The notes beneath the pieces were generated by a model. It was given only the letters and a program-made list of their open reading frames with translations. It was not told the origin of the DNA and made no database searches. A stretch of DNA of 64,000 nt from Gammaproteobacteria bacterium (GTDB taxonomy: Bacteria > Pseudomonadota > Gammaproteobacteria > Eutrophobiales > Eutrophobiaceae), in assembly GCA_028279365.1 (NCBI GenBank), contig JANQNX010000013.1:1-64000 (forward strand), in the 5' to 3' direction. Position numbers and translations under genes: made by a program. Within the stretch, counting starts at the first letter, position 1. The number at the start of each line of letters is the position of its first letter. Below are positions 36,968 through 47,727 of the stretch, one piece after another.

Positions 36968-39900
36968 GCTTTGTTCATTTACATCTGCACTCGGAGTATT
37001 CATTAATTGATGGCTTGATTAAGGTCGATAGGCTTGCATCAAAAGCTGCCGTGATGGACATTCCCGCCATCGCCATTACCGAGCGCAGTAATACATTCTC
37101 GGCAGTTAAATTCTATCGAGCGATGACACAACATGGCATTAAACCCATCATCGGTTCGGAACTGCGCATTCTGCATAAAAATGACAGCGCTTCCGATCTG
37201 GTTTTACTTTGCCAACATCATGATGGGTACCAAACACTGTCGCGTTTGATATCACGCAGTTACATTGAGGGGCAGTTCAAAGGCTTACCTTTCATAAGAG
37301 AGGAATGGCTTAAGCAAGATAATGAAGGTTTGATTGCACTCAGTGCAGCGGAGCAGGGTGTACTTGGCCAGGCGGTACTGCATTCAGAGCCACAAAATCT
37401 TCCACAGTTAATCGAGACATGGGCGGAAATCTTTCCCGATCGGTTTTACATCGAACTACAGCGTACCGGTGTGTCACAACAGAATCATTATATTAACGAG
37501 ATCATCAATCTCGCTGTCAATTATCAATTGCCTGTTGTTGCAACTAACAATGTCCGTTTTCTCAATCGAGAAGATTTTAATGCACATGAAGCACGCGTCT
37601 GTATTAACCAGGGTTATACGGTCAACGATTCAAGACGGCCTATCAATTATACCGAGCAACAGTATCTTCGTTCTGCCGATGAAATGGCCGAGTTGTTTTC
37701 TGATTTACCGGAATCAATTACCAATACAGTAAAGATCGCGCAACGCTGTAATGTCGAATTCACGCTCGGCGAACATTTTTTACCACACTTCCCCGTAGAA
37801 GCAGGGGAGAGCCAGGATCAGCGTTTATTAAAAGATGCGGAACAGGGTCTTGAATTTATACTCAATGACATACCCGATCTCACCAATGAGGCCAGCGAGG
37901 AATACTGTAAAAGATTAGCGCGTGAGGTTGATGTCATTACCGGCATGGGTTTTTCCGGTTATTTCCTAATCGTGGCTGATTTTATTCGCTGGGCGAAACA
38001 AAATGCGATACCTGTCGGTCCTGGGCGTGGTTCTGGTGCGGGCTCACTGGTGGCCTACTCGTTAGGGATCACTGAATTAGATCCGATTAAATATGATTTA
38101 CTGTTTGAGCGTTTTCTAAATCCGGAACGTGTGTCCTTACCAGACTTCGACGTGGACTTTTGTATGGAGCGTCGAGATGAGGTAATTGACTATGTGGCCA
38201 TGCGTTATGGTCGCGATCATGTCTCGCAAATCATCACTTATGGCACCATGGCAGCGAAGGCGGTGGTTAGAGATGTCGGGCGGGTATTGGGGTTTCCTTA
38301 TGGTTTCGTTGATCAAATTGCCAAATTGATCCCGTTTGATTTGAACATGACGCTGGACAGGGCGCTGGATGAAGAAAAGGCCTTAAAGCAGCGCTATCAA
38401 AGTGAAGAAGACGTTCGATCATTAATCGATCTGGCCAAGAAACTAGAAGGCTTATGTCGAAACGCGGGTCGCCATGCCGGCGGTGTTGTGATTGCACCGG
38501 GCCCATTGTTCGATTACATGCCGTTGTATTGTGAGCAGGGTTCGCAGGCAACGGTGACCCAGTTTGATATGGGCGATGTTGAATCGATAGGACTGGTCAA
38601 GTTTGATTTTCTAGGCTTAAGAACGCTAACTATTATTGATTGGGCACTGCGCGATATTAATCGAATACGCAAACAGCAACAGCAGGATGTGATCGATATC
38701 GCGAAGATACCACTGGATGATAAGGCCACCTATGAATTAATTCAGCGCATGGATACCACAGCTGTATTCCAGCTTGAATCCGACGGTATGAAGAAACTGG
38801 TAAAACGTCTTAAACCTGATGTGTTTGATGATCTTATCGCGCTGGTGGCATTGTTTCGGCCTGGGCCATTGCAATCAGGTATGGTCGATGACTTTGTTGA
38901 TCGTAAACATGGTCGTGCCCGCGTTCAATACATGCATGATGATTTGCAGCATGTGTTGAAACCGACCTATGGTGTAATTCTTTATCAGGAACAGGTAATG
39001 CAAATCGCACAGATTTTGTCAGGTTACTCCTTAGGGGCGGCCGATCTGTTACGTCGCGCTATGGGAAAGAAGAAACCCGAGGAGATGGCTAAGCAACGCG
39101 AAATCTTTACTCAGGGTGCGGTTGAACGTGGTGTTGAAGAGCGTCAGGCAGCCATGATCTTTGATCTGATGGAGAAGTTTGCCGGTTATGGATTTAATAA
39201 ATCACACTCTGCGGCCTATGCACTGATTGCTTATCAAACGGCCTGGTTAAAAGCCCATTATCCGGCGGCGTTTATGGCAGCAGTATTATCTTCTGATATG
39301 GATAATACCGATAAGGTCGTGACGTTGCTGGAAGAAATACGCCGAATGAACATTACCTTGCAGCCGCCATCCGTTAATTACAGCTTTTACAGTTTTACCG
39401 TGATTGATGAAGCAAGCATTTGCTATGGGTTGGGTGCAATAAAAGGTGTAGGGTCGGCTGCGATTGAGGCAATCGTTAATGAAAGAGAGGAAAATGGAAA
39501 ATACACCGACTTATTTGATTTGTGTAAGCGCATTGATCTGCGCAAGGCGAATCGACGTGTATTAGACGGCTTGATTCGCTCAGGTTCGATGGATCAATTG
39601 GGCAGTGATTACGGAGCAGGTCGCAGCAGTTTATCGCACAATCTCGTCAAGGCAATCTCATTAGCTGAACAACATAGTCAAAATAGCAATAGTGGCCAGG
39701 ATGATATGTTTGGTCTTGATGCTGCTGCTGAAACAGAAGCGAATACCAATGATTCCTCTTTGTATGACTGTGTACCAGAATGGTCAGAAAAAGAACGACT
39801 CACTGGTGAAAAGGAAACGCTCGGTTTTTATTTAAAAGGCCACCCGATTAATCGTTATGAAAAAGAACTGGAAGGATTTATTTCATCACGACTGAATGCA

Positions 39901-40431
39901 GTAAAACTGGGTAGCGTCATTGTCGCCGGTTATATTATGAGTATACGAACACGTACGGGCAGCCGTGGACGTATGGCTGAAGTCAGACTCGATGATCGCA
40001 CCGCCCGGGCATTTGTCAGTGTCTATTCTGATGAATATCAAAAGTATCGACATTTATTAATTAAAGATCAGTTGGTGATTATCAAGGGTAAAGCAATTGA
40101 AGATGATTACGTTGAAAGCGGAGTTTCTATCAGGGCAAGTAGAATACTGGGGCTTGATGAAATACGTAATCAATGCGCGAGTTTATATTTACAGTTAGAT
40201 CATTCAAAGATAATGAATGCTGGCATTGAACATCTAAAAACGATTCTTTCTCCCTATAAAAACGGACACTCGGACGTCTATTTTCGATACCATAATGGCG
40301 AAGCGATGGTAAATATCCAGCTGGGTCAAGACTGGCGACTGTCTCTGAATGACGAGTTGATCGACGAATTAACTGACTCAATTGGTAAAGACAGTGTTAA
40401 AATTGACTATAATGTGCGATTTTTTAATTAA
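36964..40431 (+). CDS. dnaE: DNA polymerase III alpha subunit
   Basis: An 1155-aa protein, matching DnaE1 length. The PHP domain opens [20 protein letters not shown]. The polymerase core has [18 protein letters not shown], the catalytic aspartates in [19 protein letters not shown], and [34 protein letters not shown]. Near residues 980-1070 lies the OB fold ([26 protein letters not shown]). It is the replicative polymerase. Coupled to rnhB by ATGA; accA follows 15 nt later. Confidence 0.98.
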   Translation: MSFVHLHLHSEYSLIDGLIKVDRLASKAAVMDIPAIAITERSNTFSAVKFYRAMTQHGIKPIIGSELRILHKNDSASDLVLLCQHHDGYQTLSRLISRSYIEGQFKGLPFIREEWLKQDNEGLIALSAAEQGVLGQAVLHSEPQNLPQLIETWAEIFPDRFYIELQRTGVSQQNHYINEIINLAVNYQLPVVATNNVRFLNREDFNAHEARVCINQGYTVNDSRRPINYTEQQYLRSADEMAELFSDLPESITNTVKIAQRCNVEFTLGEHFLPHFPVEAGESQDQRLLKDAEQGLEFILNDIPDLTNEASEEYCKRLAREVDVITGMGFSGYFLIVADFIRWAKQNAIPVGPGRGSGAGSLVAYSLGITELDPIKYDLLFERFLNPERVSLPDFDVDFCMERRDEVIDYVAMRYGRDHVSQIITYGTMAAKAVVRDVGRVLGFPYGFVDQIAKLIPFDLNMTLDRALDEEKALKQRYQSEEDVRSLIDLAKKLEGLCRNAGRHAGGVVIAPGPLFDYMPLYCEQGSQATVTQFDMGDVESIGLVKFDFLGLRTLTIIDWALRDINRIRKQQQQDVIDIAKIPLDDKATYELIQRMDTTAVFQLESDGMKKLVKRLKPDVFDDLIALVALFRPGPLQSGMVDDFVDRKHGRARVQYMHDDLQHVLKPTYGVILYQEQVMQIAQILSGYSLGAADLLRRAMGKKKPEEMAKQREIFTQGAVERGVEERQAAMIFDLMEKFAGYGFNKSHSAAYALIAYQTAWLKAHYPAAFMAAVLSSDMDNTDKVVTLLEEIRRMNITLQPPSVNYSFYSFTVIDEASICYGLGAIKGVGSAAIEAIVNEREENGKYTDLFDLCKRIDLRKANRRVLDGLIRSGSMDQLGSDYGAGRSSLSHNLVKAISLAEQHSQNSNSGQDDMFGLDAAAETEANTNDSSLYDCVPEWSEKERLTGEKETLGFYLKGHPINRYEKELEGFISSRLNAVKLGSVIVAGYIMSIRTRTGSRGRMAEVRLDDRTARAFVSVYSDEYQKYRHLLIKDQLVIIKGKAIEDDYVESGVSIRASRILGLDEIRNQCASLYLQLDHSKIMNAGIEHLKTILSPYKNGHSDVYFRYHNGEAMVNIQLGQDWRLSLNDELIDELTDSIGKDSVKIDYNVRFFN

Positions 40432-40446
40432 ACGACAATTATTACT

Positions 40447-41400
40447 ATGAATTTTCTTGGTTTTGAACAACCCATTGCCGAACTCGAAGCAAAAATTGAG
40501 GAGTTGCGCCATGTCGGTAATGATAAAGATCTGAATATAAATGAAGAGATCTCGCGTTTACAGAAACGTAGTCAGGAATTAACGCGTTCAATTTTTTCAT
40601 CATTAACTCCCTGGCAGGTTTCGCAGATTGCCAGACATCCGCAGCGCCCTTATACACTGGATTATATTGAACGCATTGTCACTGACTTTGAAGAACTGCA
40701 CGGCGAACGTTATGTCGCCGATGATCCGGCTATCGTGTCGGGTTTGGGTCGTTTGGATAATATACCGGTTGCAGTCATCGGACAGCAAAAGGGACGTGAT
40801 ACTAAAGATCGAATTCATCGAAATTATGGTATGCCTAAACCCGAAGGTTATCGTAAGGCGTTGAGGGTGATGCAAATGGCGGAACGCTTTCAGTTACCGG
40901 TTTTAACATTTATCGATACACCCGGAGCCTATCCGGGCATCGATGCGGAAGAGCGTGGGCAGAGCGAGGCGATTGCCAGAAATTTGATGGTAATGTCAGA
41001 ATTAAAGACGCCCATCATTGCCACTGTCATCGGCGAGGGCGGTTCAGGCGGCGCATTGGCAATAGGCGTAGCCGATCGTTTGTTAATGTTACAGTACAGT
41101 ACCTATTCAGTGATTTCCCCCGAAGGTTGTGCATCCATACTCTGGAAAAGTGCAGATAAGGCCCAGGACGCGGCAGAGGCGATGGGTATCACTGCAGGCC
41201 GTCTCAATGAACTGGGCCTGGTGGATCGCGTTATTGATGAACCCCTTGGTGGAGCGCATCGTGATTATAATGAAATTGCAGACATACTGAAGTCTGCGAT
41301 TGTTGATGAATTAACCAGCCTGAATGATTTGGCGATTGATACTGTCGTGATGAATCGTCAGGAAAAATTACGTCAACTTGGAAAGTTCAAGCAGGGCTAG
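40447..41400 (+). CDS. accA: Acetyl-CoA carboxylase carboxyltransferase subunit alpha
   Basis: A 317-aa protein of standard length: [19 protein letters not shown] at the start, [48 protein letters not shown] and [16 protein letters not shown]. With AccD it transfers CO2 from biotin to acetyl-CoA, the first step of fatty-acid synthesis. tilS starts 22 nt downstream. Confidence 0.97.
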   Translation: MNFLGFEQPIAELEAKIEELRHVGNDKDLNINEEISRLQKRSQELTRSIFSSLTPWQVSQIARHPQRPYTLDYIERIVTDFEELHGERYVADDPAIVSGLGRLDNIPVAVIGQQKGRDTKDRIHRNYGMPKPEGYRKALRVMQMAERFQLPVLTFIDTPGAYPGIDAEERGQSEAIARNLMVMSELKTPIIATVIGEGGSGGALAIGVADRLLMLQYSTYSVISPEGCASILWKSADKAQDAAEAMGITAGRLNELGLVDRVIDEPLGGAHRDYNEIADILKSAIVDELTSLNDLAIDTVVMNRQEKLRQLGKFKQG

Positions 41401-41422
41401 TCAGCGTTATCTTATCCCGTTC

Positions 41423-42790
41423 ATGAAATCGATCTGTTTGTCGGACAAGCTGGATCAGGATCATTTATTAACAGTATTGGCCTCGCTGCCGCAGGCAAAC
41501 CGATATTTGATCGCCTGTAGTGGAGGGCTTGATTCTTCCGTACTGTTGCACCTTTTTCACAGCGTAAGCAAAGATATCGAATCTGAAATTGGCGTTATCT
41601 ATGTTGACCATGGATTACATGCGGAAAGCGAAAACTGGGGAAAACATTGCGCTTCATTATGCGAAGACTATGGACTTAAATTTATCTCATTAAAAGTAGC
41701 AGGTTCTCCTGATAAAGGTGAAAGCATTGAAGACTGGGCGCGACAACAGCGTTATGCTTTGCTCAGTGAATATATGCAGCAGAATGATGTAGTGGTTACC
41801 GCCCACCAGCTGGATGATCAGTTGGAAACTTTCTTCCTAAACCTTTTACGTGGTGCAGGTGCACGAGGCTTATCAGCAATGCCGGTCATCAGAGAGTTTG
41901 CAAACGGTTTGCTTGTGCGACCACTGTTGCCATTTAGCAGGGCTCAACTGGAAGCTTATGCGGAGCAACACGGACTGAAGTGGATAATCGATAGCAGCAA
42001 TGAAGATATCGAGTTTGACAGAAACTACCTGCGGCATCAGCTGTTGCCTGTAATAAAAGAGCGTTGGCCATCTTATCAGAAAACCATAGCAAGACTGATC
42101 TCGCAGCAAGCAGAGACCAGACAAATACTTGATGAGCGAGCCGAGCGCGATCTCGAATGCGCATCAATTAGTGGAAGCGTCGGTTTAAATTTTTCCGTTG
42201 TAAATGCATTAAGCGATGCCAGGAAAAAGAATCTTTTGGCATATTGGATTAAACGCAATGGTATGTCATTGCCGAATGCGAAACTGCTGGAGCAAATCTT
42301 GTCTGACATCTTTCTCTCTTCCCCGGAGAAATCACCTTGCGTTAATTGGGATGATGTTGAATTAAGGCGATATGGTAACCAGCTTTATTTAATGAAGCGA
42401 TTGGCGGACGATAACAACAATTGTATCTTGCCCTGGGATATTGAAAGTCCTTTTCAGTTCAATAATCAAAGTATCTCTGTTGTTAAGCAACAGGGTGATG
42501 GTGTGGCTGCCAGCTTTATGAATCATAATCAGATCAGCGTGCGTTTCAGACAAGGGGGGGAGACGATACGACCTTATCCGGAAGGAAAAACCAAAACGAT
42601 AAAACAATTATTTCAGGAAGCACGTGTGCTACCTTGGTGTCGCCAACGCTATCCTTTGATATATATTAACGATGAGCTTGTTGCTGTGCCTGGTATCTGT
42701 ATCGATAAGAAATTTCATGCAGATGCGAATCAGGAAGCCTATCATTTTATCTGGTCAGCTCAGGAACAGTCTGTACAAGCGCATGATTAA
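41423..42790 (+). CDS. tilS: tRNA(Ile)-lysidine synthase
   Basis: A protein of about 455 aa. The N-type ATP pyrophosphatase motif SGGLDSSVLLHLF lies near residue 33; VDHGLHAESENWGKHC and TAHQLDDQLETFFLNLLRGAGARGLSAMP follow. The C-terminal domains (VRFRQGGETIRPYPEGKTKTIKQLFQEARVLPW) are complete. It makes lysidine at C34 of tRNA-Ile(CAU). I chose the ATG just before the conserved region; an earlier start overlaps accA. Confidence 0.95.
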   Translation: MKSICLSDKLDQDHLLTVLASLPQANRYLIACSGGLDSSVLLHLFHSVSKDIESEIGVIYVDHGLHAESENWGKHCASLCEDYGLKFISLKVAGSPDKGESIEDWARQQRYALLSEYMQQNDVVVTAHQLDDQLETFFLNLLRGAGARGLSAMPVIREFANGLLVRPLLPFSRAQLEAYAEQHGLKWIIDSSNEDIEFDRNYLRHQLLPVIKERWPSYQKTIARLISQQAETRQILDERAERDLECASISGSVGLNFSVVNALSDARKKNLLAYWIKRNGMSLPNAKLLEQILSDIFLSSPEKSPCVNWDDVELRRYGNQLYLMKRLADDNNNCILPWDIESPFQFNNQSISVVKQQGDGVAASFMNHNQISVRFRQGGETIRPYPEGKTKTIKQLFQEARVLPWCRQRYPLIYINDELVAVPGICIDKKFHADANQEAYHFIWSAQEQSVQAHD

Positions 42791-43562
42791 TCTCTTTGAG
42801 TCAGCCCGTTTTTGTTTACAGGAAACGGATATTGAAAAAAAAGTTGTCTTGAGCAGGGATGTCGCAACATCGACTATGGACGATGCTGTAGCCTTGCAGC
42901 CGATCAAATTTGAGACTTTACAGGTTGGCAGACCTAATAAACCTGAGTTAATTCATCCAAAAGATTTGCCTAAAAGGACAATTAAAAATGATATAGGCAA
43001 GGCAGCAATGATTCATTCGTTTGCGCATATTGAGTTTAATGCGATCAATCTTGTTTGGGATCTCATTTGTCGTTTCCAGACTATGCCAAAGCTTTTTTAT
43101 CAGCAGTGGGCTAAAGTGGCTTTTGAAGAAGCGAATCACTTTAGCTTATTATCTCATCGCTTAAACGAACTCGGTTATAGCTATGGCGATTTTCCTGCGC
43201 ACAATGGCTTATGGAGCATAGCAGAAGATACCCGTCATGATTTATTATTACGATTAGCTGTGGTGCCAAGAATCCTTGAAGCACGCGGGCTGGATGTGAC
43301 GCCTGATTTGATTAATCGATTTTCCGAGATAGGGGATGATGCGACGGTTAACATTTTGTCATTGATCTATGAAGAGGAAATCGGGCATGTCCAGATTGGA
43401 ACCGAGTGGTTCAGAAAATTATGTATTGAACAAAATCGCAATCCTGATGATGTATTCAAGAAAATTTTCGATGACTATGCACCGCGAGCCAGAAATAAGT
43501 TAAATGAATATGCCAGAAAGGCAGCGGGTTTCAGTGAGGCTGAAATTGCCTATATCAGTTAA
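42783..43562 (+). CDS. DUF455 ferritin-like protein
   Basis: A 259-aa protein whose ATG lies within the last 8 nt of tilS. It has the DUF455 order: GRPNKPELIHPKDLPKR, AAMIHSFAHIEFNAINLVWD, WAKVAFEEANHFSLLSHRLNELGYSYGDFPAHNGLW, VPRILEARGLDVTP and IYEEEIGHVQIGTEWF. The Glu and His residues in HIE, EEANHF and EEIGHV form a ferritin-like di-metal site. The family's reaction is not established; some relatives act in tRNA or lipid hydroxylation. It may be involved with tilS only by location. Confidence 0.88.
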   Translation: MINLFESARFCLQETDIEKKVVLSRDVATSTMDDAVALQPIKFETLQVGRPNKPELIHPKDLPKRTIKNDIGKAAMIHSFAHIEFNAINLVWDLICRFQTMPKLFYQQWAKVAFEEANHFSLLSHRLNELGYSYGDFPAHNGLWSIAEDTRHDLLLRLAVVPRILEARGLDVTPDLINRFSEIGDDATVNILSLIYEEEIGHVQIGTEWFRKLCIEQNRNPDDVFKKIFDDYAPRARNKLNEYARKAAGFSEAEIAYIS

Positions 43563-43584
43563 TGCATTTTATTAGTGATTAAAT

Positions 43585-44310
43585 ATGTTTAAACAAATCA
43601 AAAACGTTTTTACTAAAAAGAAAAAAAACAGTGACGAGCTATTGCAGCTTGCACAAAGTGTAAAAGATATGTCTTTACCGGAGAAACAAAATACACTTTA
43701 TGGTGAAGCGCATATACAGCAACAGATTTTATATGAAAAATGGGTTGCCAGAGATGTTTGGAATCTGAAAACAGAGGGGGTGCCATTACTTTGTGGTCTT
43801 AATCCTGATGAAGAAGGGACTGAAACCGAGGCAAATCAGGAAGTCGTTAATTTATGGCAGCATGCGAAGGAGTGTGTGAATAAAAATATGCTATCCATTA
43901 AGAATACTGAACTGGATGAAGACAAATGGGAGGTATCACCTTCGGATTTATATTGTTGGGCGACGGTCAGTCGGGTGACAGTGCCTGCTGAATTATCTAC
44001 TTTAATGGAGTTCGTATTGCAGACGGTTAAGCTACAGTCTGAGCCTAATAATACTACGGCTGTCTCGAGCGAAGACCAGCGTTACATGGCAGATCGTGAA
44101 ACCGTGTTGGGGGCTGCATTGTTCTATCTCGTCAATCATGCAGAAAAATGTCAGACTCGGAAAGGTAAAATCTCATCGAGAAATATTATTCCCTTGATCA
44201 TGCAGGATAGTGGTATCTGGTTTAACAAAAATGAACCTTTGTTAAACGCGCCGGCAATGGAAGATTTAATCAATCAGTATATTAAACAACAAATACCATC
44301 AGGAAATTAA
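43585..44310 (+). CDS. Protein of unknown function (241 aa)
   Basis: I do not recognise this protein. It opens with a basic stretch (FKQIKNVFTKKKKNSDE), has no signal peptide or membrane segment, and is mostly helical and polar. Two cysteines stand in PLLCGLNPDE and HAKECVNKN, others in DLYCWATV and AEKCQTRKG. It follows the DUF455 gene by 22 nt and its last 12 nt overlap the end of the vWA-FHA gene on the other strand. It could be a cytoplasmic partner of the adjacent minus-strand cluster, but only nearness suggests so. Confidence 0.6.
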   Translation: MFKQIKNVFTKKKKNSDELLQLAQSVKDMSLPEKQNTLYGEAHIQQQILYEKWVARDVWNLKTEGVPLLCGLNPDEEGTETEANQEVVNLWQHAKECVNKNMLSIKNTELDEDKWEVSPSDLYCWATVSRVTVPAELSTLMEFVLQTVKLQSEPNNTTAVSSEDQRYMADRETVLGAALFYLVNHAEKCQTRKGKISSRNIIPLIMQDSGIWFNKNEPLLNAPAMEDLINQYIKQQIPSGN

Positions 44311-45792
44311 CGGTGTTTTTGTTTTTTGCATGACGGTTGATTCTTCCAGTGAGTATTCAGGCGCATATTGCGTGAACGTTAGAAAAATATCGCCTATTTC
44401 AATCACATCACCTTCCTGAAGCGACGCCTTGCCGACTTTGTTATTGTTAATGTAAAGGCCGTTCATTGAATTCATATCGCGTATATTAAATGTACCATCG
44501 TTGTCCCGATGTATCTCTGCATGCTTTCTCGAGATTGAATTATCATTAATAGACAGTTCGTTATCTTTGCCTCTGCCAATACGCCAGATAGTTCGTGTTA
44601 TCGGATAGCGTTTACTGGCATCATCTTGTGATATGAGATACGCATAGGGTTTGTATTCCTCTTTGTTTTCTTTCGGGTCTTTTACAGACGGGCGTTGCCA
44701 TAATAAAAAGAGTGTAATCAATATCAGTACGATAATGATAATAAAGGCAGCCGGGATGCCGTACCAAATCCATAGATTGATCGGCTGTGTCTCAGTTTGC
44801 CGGGTAATAATTTGTACCGGGACTTGCGGCGTTGGGTTATTACTTTTGGCAACGACTGTAGCTGGTGTCGTGGTTTGCGGCGCTATTTTTTTCGCTTGTA
44901 TCGGTGTACGCGAAATCGTAATCGGAACATTTAGTGCGATTGTTTTTTTTGCATTAACTAATGCCAGTTTGATTGATTTTGGGCTTGAATCAAGTTCATC
45001 AAGTGAGACACGAAACTTGCCTGTGTGTTTGATGTTGGCAAAAGGGTCAAGAAAATAGCTGTCTGGTAATACGTAGGAAGAAGATGCTTCGATATATTCT
45101 CCACCGGTCTCCTCGCTGATTCGCCTGATAGTTTGCAAGGCAACTGACAGTGCAACGTTTCTGGGATAGCCAATGGAATTGATCACGACCCCGGATTTGC
45201 GTGCGGCTTTAACAACATCATTATGGAAATAGGCTTTATCTTCAGCTTGTCCATCAGAGAACAGCACAATCAGTTTTTGTTCAGCATCAATGCTGTGTAA
45301 ATACTTAATCGCTTCCAGCAGGCTGCGATAGAGTTCAGTAGTTTTGCCCATTGCGCGCAATTGCTGCAACTGCTTGTTTAAAATAAAGCTCGAAGCTCCC
45401 ATTGCTGATTCAATCCGAAATGTTTTATCAAATGATGCCAATCCGATTTTGTATTCTGGCGTCAGTGATTTTAGTAAGCGCGTGATATGTGTTTTATTTT
45501 TGTCGACGACGTTCTGTCTGCCCGGATCGCTGGTATCGACAACAAACAGGATGGCGGTTTCAGGTTGTCTGGATTCCTGTTTAGCAACAGGGAGGGGTTG
45601 CTTAGCGTTGTATGCCTTTATACTTTTTAGCGGCTCATTATTCAGGCTACGGTACTGACACTCCAGAGTTTCTGCTGTTTGTTGGCAGCTGATGTCGATA
45701 GACGCGTCAAGGTGTTGCCATGCAAACAGGCTAGAAGACGAAACGATGCTGATGAAGAATAGTACAAGACAATTTGAGCGTTTAAATGGCAA
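44299..45792 (-). CDS. Exported vWA domain - transmembrane - FHA domain protein
   Basis: A 497-aa protein: signal peptide (CLVLFFISIVSSSSLFAW); periplasmic vWA domain at about 78-255 (ILFVVDTSDPGR, LIVLFSDGQAEDKAYF, INSIGYP); a Thr/Pro/Gln linker; one membrane segment at about 343-368 (IPAAFIIIIVLILITLFLLW); and a cytoplasmic FHA domain at about 395-480 with RIGRGKDNELSINDNSISRKHAEI and NSMNGLYINN, the phospho-Thr-binding residues intact. The metal site reads DTSDP instead of DxSxS, so metal binding may be weak. It is the last gene of a six-gene set and would link phospho-signals inside to a periplasmic partner. Confidence 0.88.
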   Translation of the reverse strand: MPFKRSNCLVLFFISIVSSSSLFAWQHLDASIDISCQQTAETLECQYRSLNNEPLKSIKAYNAKQPLPVAKQESRQPETAILFVVDTSDPGRQNVVDKNKTHITRLLKSLTPEYKIGLASFDKTFRIESAMGASSFILNKQLQQLRAMGKTTELYRSLLEAIKYLHSIDAEQKLIVLFSDGQAEDKAYFHNDVVKAARKSGVVINSIGYPRNVALSVALQTIRRISEETGGEYIEASSSYVLPDSYFLDPFANIKHTGKFRVSLDELDSSPKSIKLALVNAKKTIALNVPITISRTPIQAKKIAPQTTTPATVVAKSNNPTPQVPVQIITRQTETQPINLWIWYGIPAAFIIIIVLILITLFLLWQRPSVKDPKENKEEYKPYAYLISQDDASKRYPITRTIWRIGRGKDNELSINDNSISRKHAEIHRDNDGTFNIRDMNSMNGLYINNNKVGKASLQEGDVIEIGDIFLTFTQYAPEYSLEESTVMQKTKTPLIS

Positions 45793-45818
45793 TGACTTGT
45801 CCCATTTTTTGGTCGAGT

Positions 45819-46331
45819 TTATTTATCCGGAAAAAGAGGATCAGGCATGTCGTAAAATTCTATGTGTACCGATTTCATTCCTCTTTTCTGTTCCGTGATT
45901 TCGTTAAATGAATCATCCGGTTCCTTGAATTCACCCAGCTGTGCGATGTCTTTATCAAGTTTGGCATTCACATTGATAATTCTTTCATGCAATTCATTCG
46001 AATAGGGAACCTGGTAGGCGCGAGGTTCGCCGGTAGTCGACATATTTTCAATCTCGGTCAGCCACAAATACACTGCACCATCGTCGCCGGTTTCTTTGTT
46101 CGGTTGTGCAACGTGGGCGGAGATTAATCGAAATTGTTCAGGCGGGTTTTCAGTGGTTGGCCAGCCGAGCAAGGGGGGAAATGAAAAATAAGTAATAATA
46201 TAAAAGGCGGATGTCAGTACGATGGTAAACGCCTTAACAGGCCAGGGCCATTTTGAATACAAATTCAGACTCAGTAATAATAAGCCAACCAAGATGAATG
46301 CGGTAACGATGCCGGTAATTCCCAATATCAT
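45819..46331 (-). CDS. Small two-pass membrane protein of unknown function
   Basis: A 170-aa protein with two N-terminal membrane segments (GITGIVTAFILVGLLLLSL and KAFTIVLTSAFYIITYFSFPPLLG), then a soluble domain of about 110 residues (EQFRLISAHVAQPNKETGDDGAVYLWLTEIE ... SVHIEFYDMPDP). No family recognised. It stands between the ExbD-like and vWA-FHA genes with gaps of about 25 nt, so it is a likely subunit of the same complex. Confidence 0.7.
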   Translation of the reverse strand: MILGITGIVTAFILVGLLLLSLNLYSKWPWPVKAFTIVLTSAFYIITYFSFPPLLGWPTTENPPEQFRLISAHVAQPNKETGDDGAVYLWLTEIENMSTTGEPRAYQVPYSNELHERIINVNAKLDKDIAQLGEFKEPDDSFNEITEQKRGMKSVHIEFYDMPDPLFPDK

Positions 46332-46355
46332 AATATTTTCCAGAGTTAATGATTG

Positions 46356-46949
46356 TTATCCTAATAAGACTAATGATTTTGGCAGGAAGTTAATGCCGAA
46401 TATCTCGCCATCCCTACCAATTTTAAATCTGACAGCGGTTTTCTCATCGCCCTTTTTCTCCAGGTTGACGTTGCCGTAATAGACGACTTCAAGTACTGGA
46501 TTCACTTTAGCAAGTCGAACTGCAACATCGACCGGCTTACCTGTTTCGGAGGCGTAGTAGTGTACGTTGACAACATACTCGCCTTTAACAACGCCCCTGA
46601 GCGTAACGACTTCCTGGTTTAACGGATTCTGTACTTCTTCACCATTGATGGTAATGGTGTCATTGACCAGGCCTCGATCATCGCGATCAAGGTGTAACAG
46701 TCCTGCCTCCGGTGTTCTAAACCAGACTATCTGGCCCTCAGGATCTTCGACCCAAACATCAACATCATCCGGGCTATTGTCTTCCCAGGTGATGGTAAGA
46801 ATATATTCTGCCTTTGGATCAATAATCCCGGTTTTTGCCTCAGGGTTCATAAACATGATGGCGACCAGAAACAAAAACGTAAAGCCGAGCAGGGCATTAA
46901 ACAGTAAATCTGTAAATGGATCCGATCGAAATCTTTTCTTGATGCTCAT
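46356..46949 (-). CDS. ExbD/TolR-like membrane anchor with beta-sandwich-like periplasmic domain
   Basis: A 197-aa protein. The N-terminus RFRSDPFTDLLFNALLGFTFLFLVAIMF is a single membrane helix with an early Asp, as in ExbD/TolR/MotB proton-path helices. The periplasmic part is neither an ExbD nor an OmpA domain: ILTITWEDNSPDDVDVWVEDPEGQIVWF and GEYVVNVHYYASETGKPVDVAVRL resemble the DUF2135/YfaP-type beta sandwich. It follows the MotA/ExbB-like gene by 23 nt, so the two should form the ion-driven core of a complex. Confidence 0.75.
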   Translation of the reverse strand: MSIKKRFRSDPFTDLLFNALLGFTFLFLVAIMFMNPEAKTGIIDPKAEYILTITWEDNSPDDVDVWVEDPEGQIVWFRTPEAGLLHLDRDDRGLVNDTITINGEEVQNPLNQEVVTLRGVVKGEYVVNVHYYASETGKPVDVAVRLAKVNPVLEVVYYGNVNLEKKGDEKTAVRFKIGRDGEIFGINFLPKSLVLLG

Positions 46950-46972
46950 GAGAGGATTATTTGTAAGCTGGT

Positions 46973-47710
46973 TCAGTTAGTTTTCGGAATCACATGGACC
47001 TGGGTTAGGTGACGCGTTAACTCAATGAGTTCGTCGGCATGACGATCCAACATGTGATATTGCATGGCTGATAAGATGCTGCCAATCAATCCAGCAAGGG
47101 TTGTATATAGTGCGGTGGCCATGCCATCACTCATATTACTTAGAATTTTCTGCATAGTTGTTACATCAAAGTCGACAATATTGGAAACTGAACCCAACAT
47201 TAAAATAAAGCCGATAATCGTACCAAGTAAGCCCATTTTTAGCATCATATCGGACACAAACCAGCCTATTTCCTGCGGCCCTTTTAATCTGGATTCATAG
47301 ACGTCAATCAAATCGGATGGTGAGCCCGTTTCTTCATCCATTTTTTTATTTTTATTTCTGAGATAAAGATCGCTGATGTAATCAGTCATAAAGCAGTCCG
47401 GTAACTCAATGGCGTCATTGATAGAAACCTTGTCGTCTGTCACCTTTATGCTGAGTTGTTCCTGCTGTTTGATGATGTTATCGACAGTGTGAGACAGATT
47501 GGCCTGTAATGACATCGAATAAATCAATTTTGCACAGTGTAATGTGACTAAAACATAGACCAAGGCAATAGCCCATGAAATCCTGCTTTTGTCCACATAA
47601 AACAGTAAGGAAATAATGTCCTGATCCCAGGCAACGACGACAGCGAATACAATTAACCCGGTTAAGGTTAGCCATTTCAGGAAAAGAATGTGTTCAGGTT
47701 GTTTTTTCAT
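46973..47710 (-). CDS. MotA/TolQ/ExbB-family proton-channel-like protein
   Basis: A 245-aa protein with an N-terminal hydrophobic hairpin (residues about 9-66), a cytoplasmic loop, and the family C-terminal channel pair: GLLGTIIGFILMLGSV and MSDGMATALYTTLAGLIGSILSAMQYHML. The GT-x-GF and TALYTTLAGL patterns are the channel-lining motifs of MotA/TolQ/ExbB. There is no long cytoplasmic coiled tail like ZorA. It probably uses the proton gradient to move the ExbD-like anchor encoded next. Confidence 0.85.
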   Translation of the reverse strand: MKKQPEHILFLKWLTLTGLIVFAVVVAWDQDIISLLFYVDKSRISWAIALVYVLVTLHCAKLIYSMSLQANLSHTVDNIIKQQEQLSIKVTDDKVSINDAIELPDCFMTDYISDLYLRNKNKKMDEETGSPSDLIDVYESRLKGPQEIGWFVSDMMLKMGLLGTIIGFILMLGSVSNIVDFDVTTMQKILSNMSDGMATALYTTLAGLIGSILSAMQYHMLDRHADELIELTRHLTQVHVIPKTN

Positions 47711-47727
47711 AACAAACGCTACCTATT

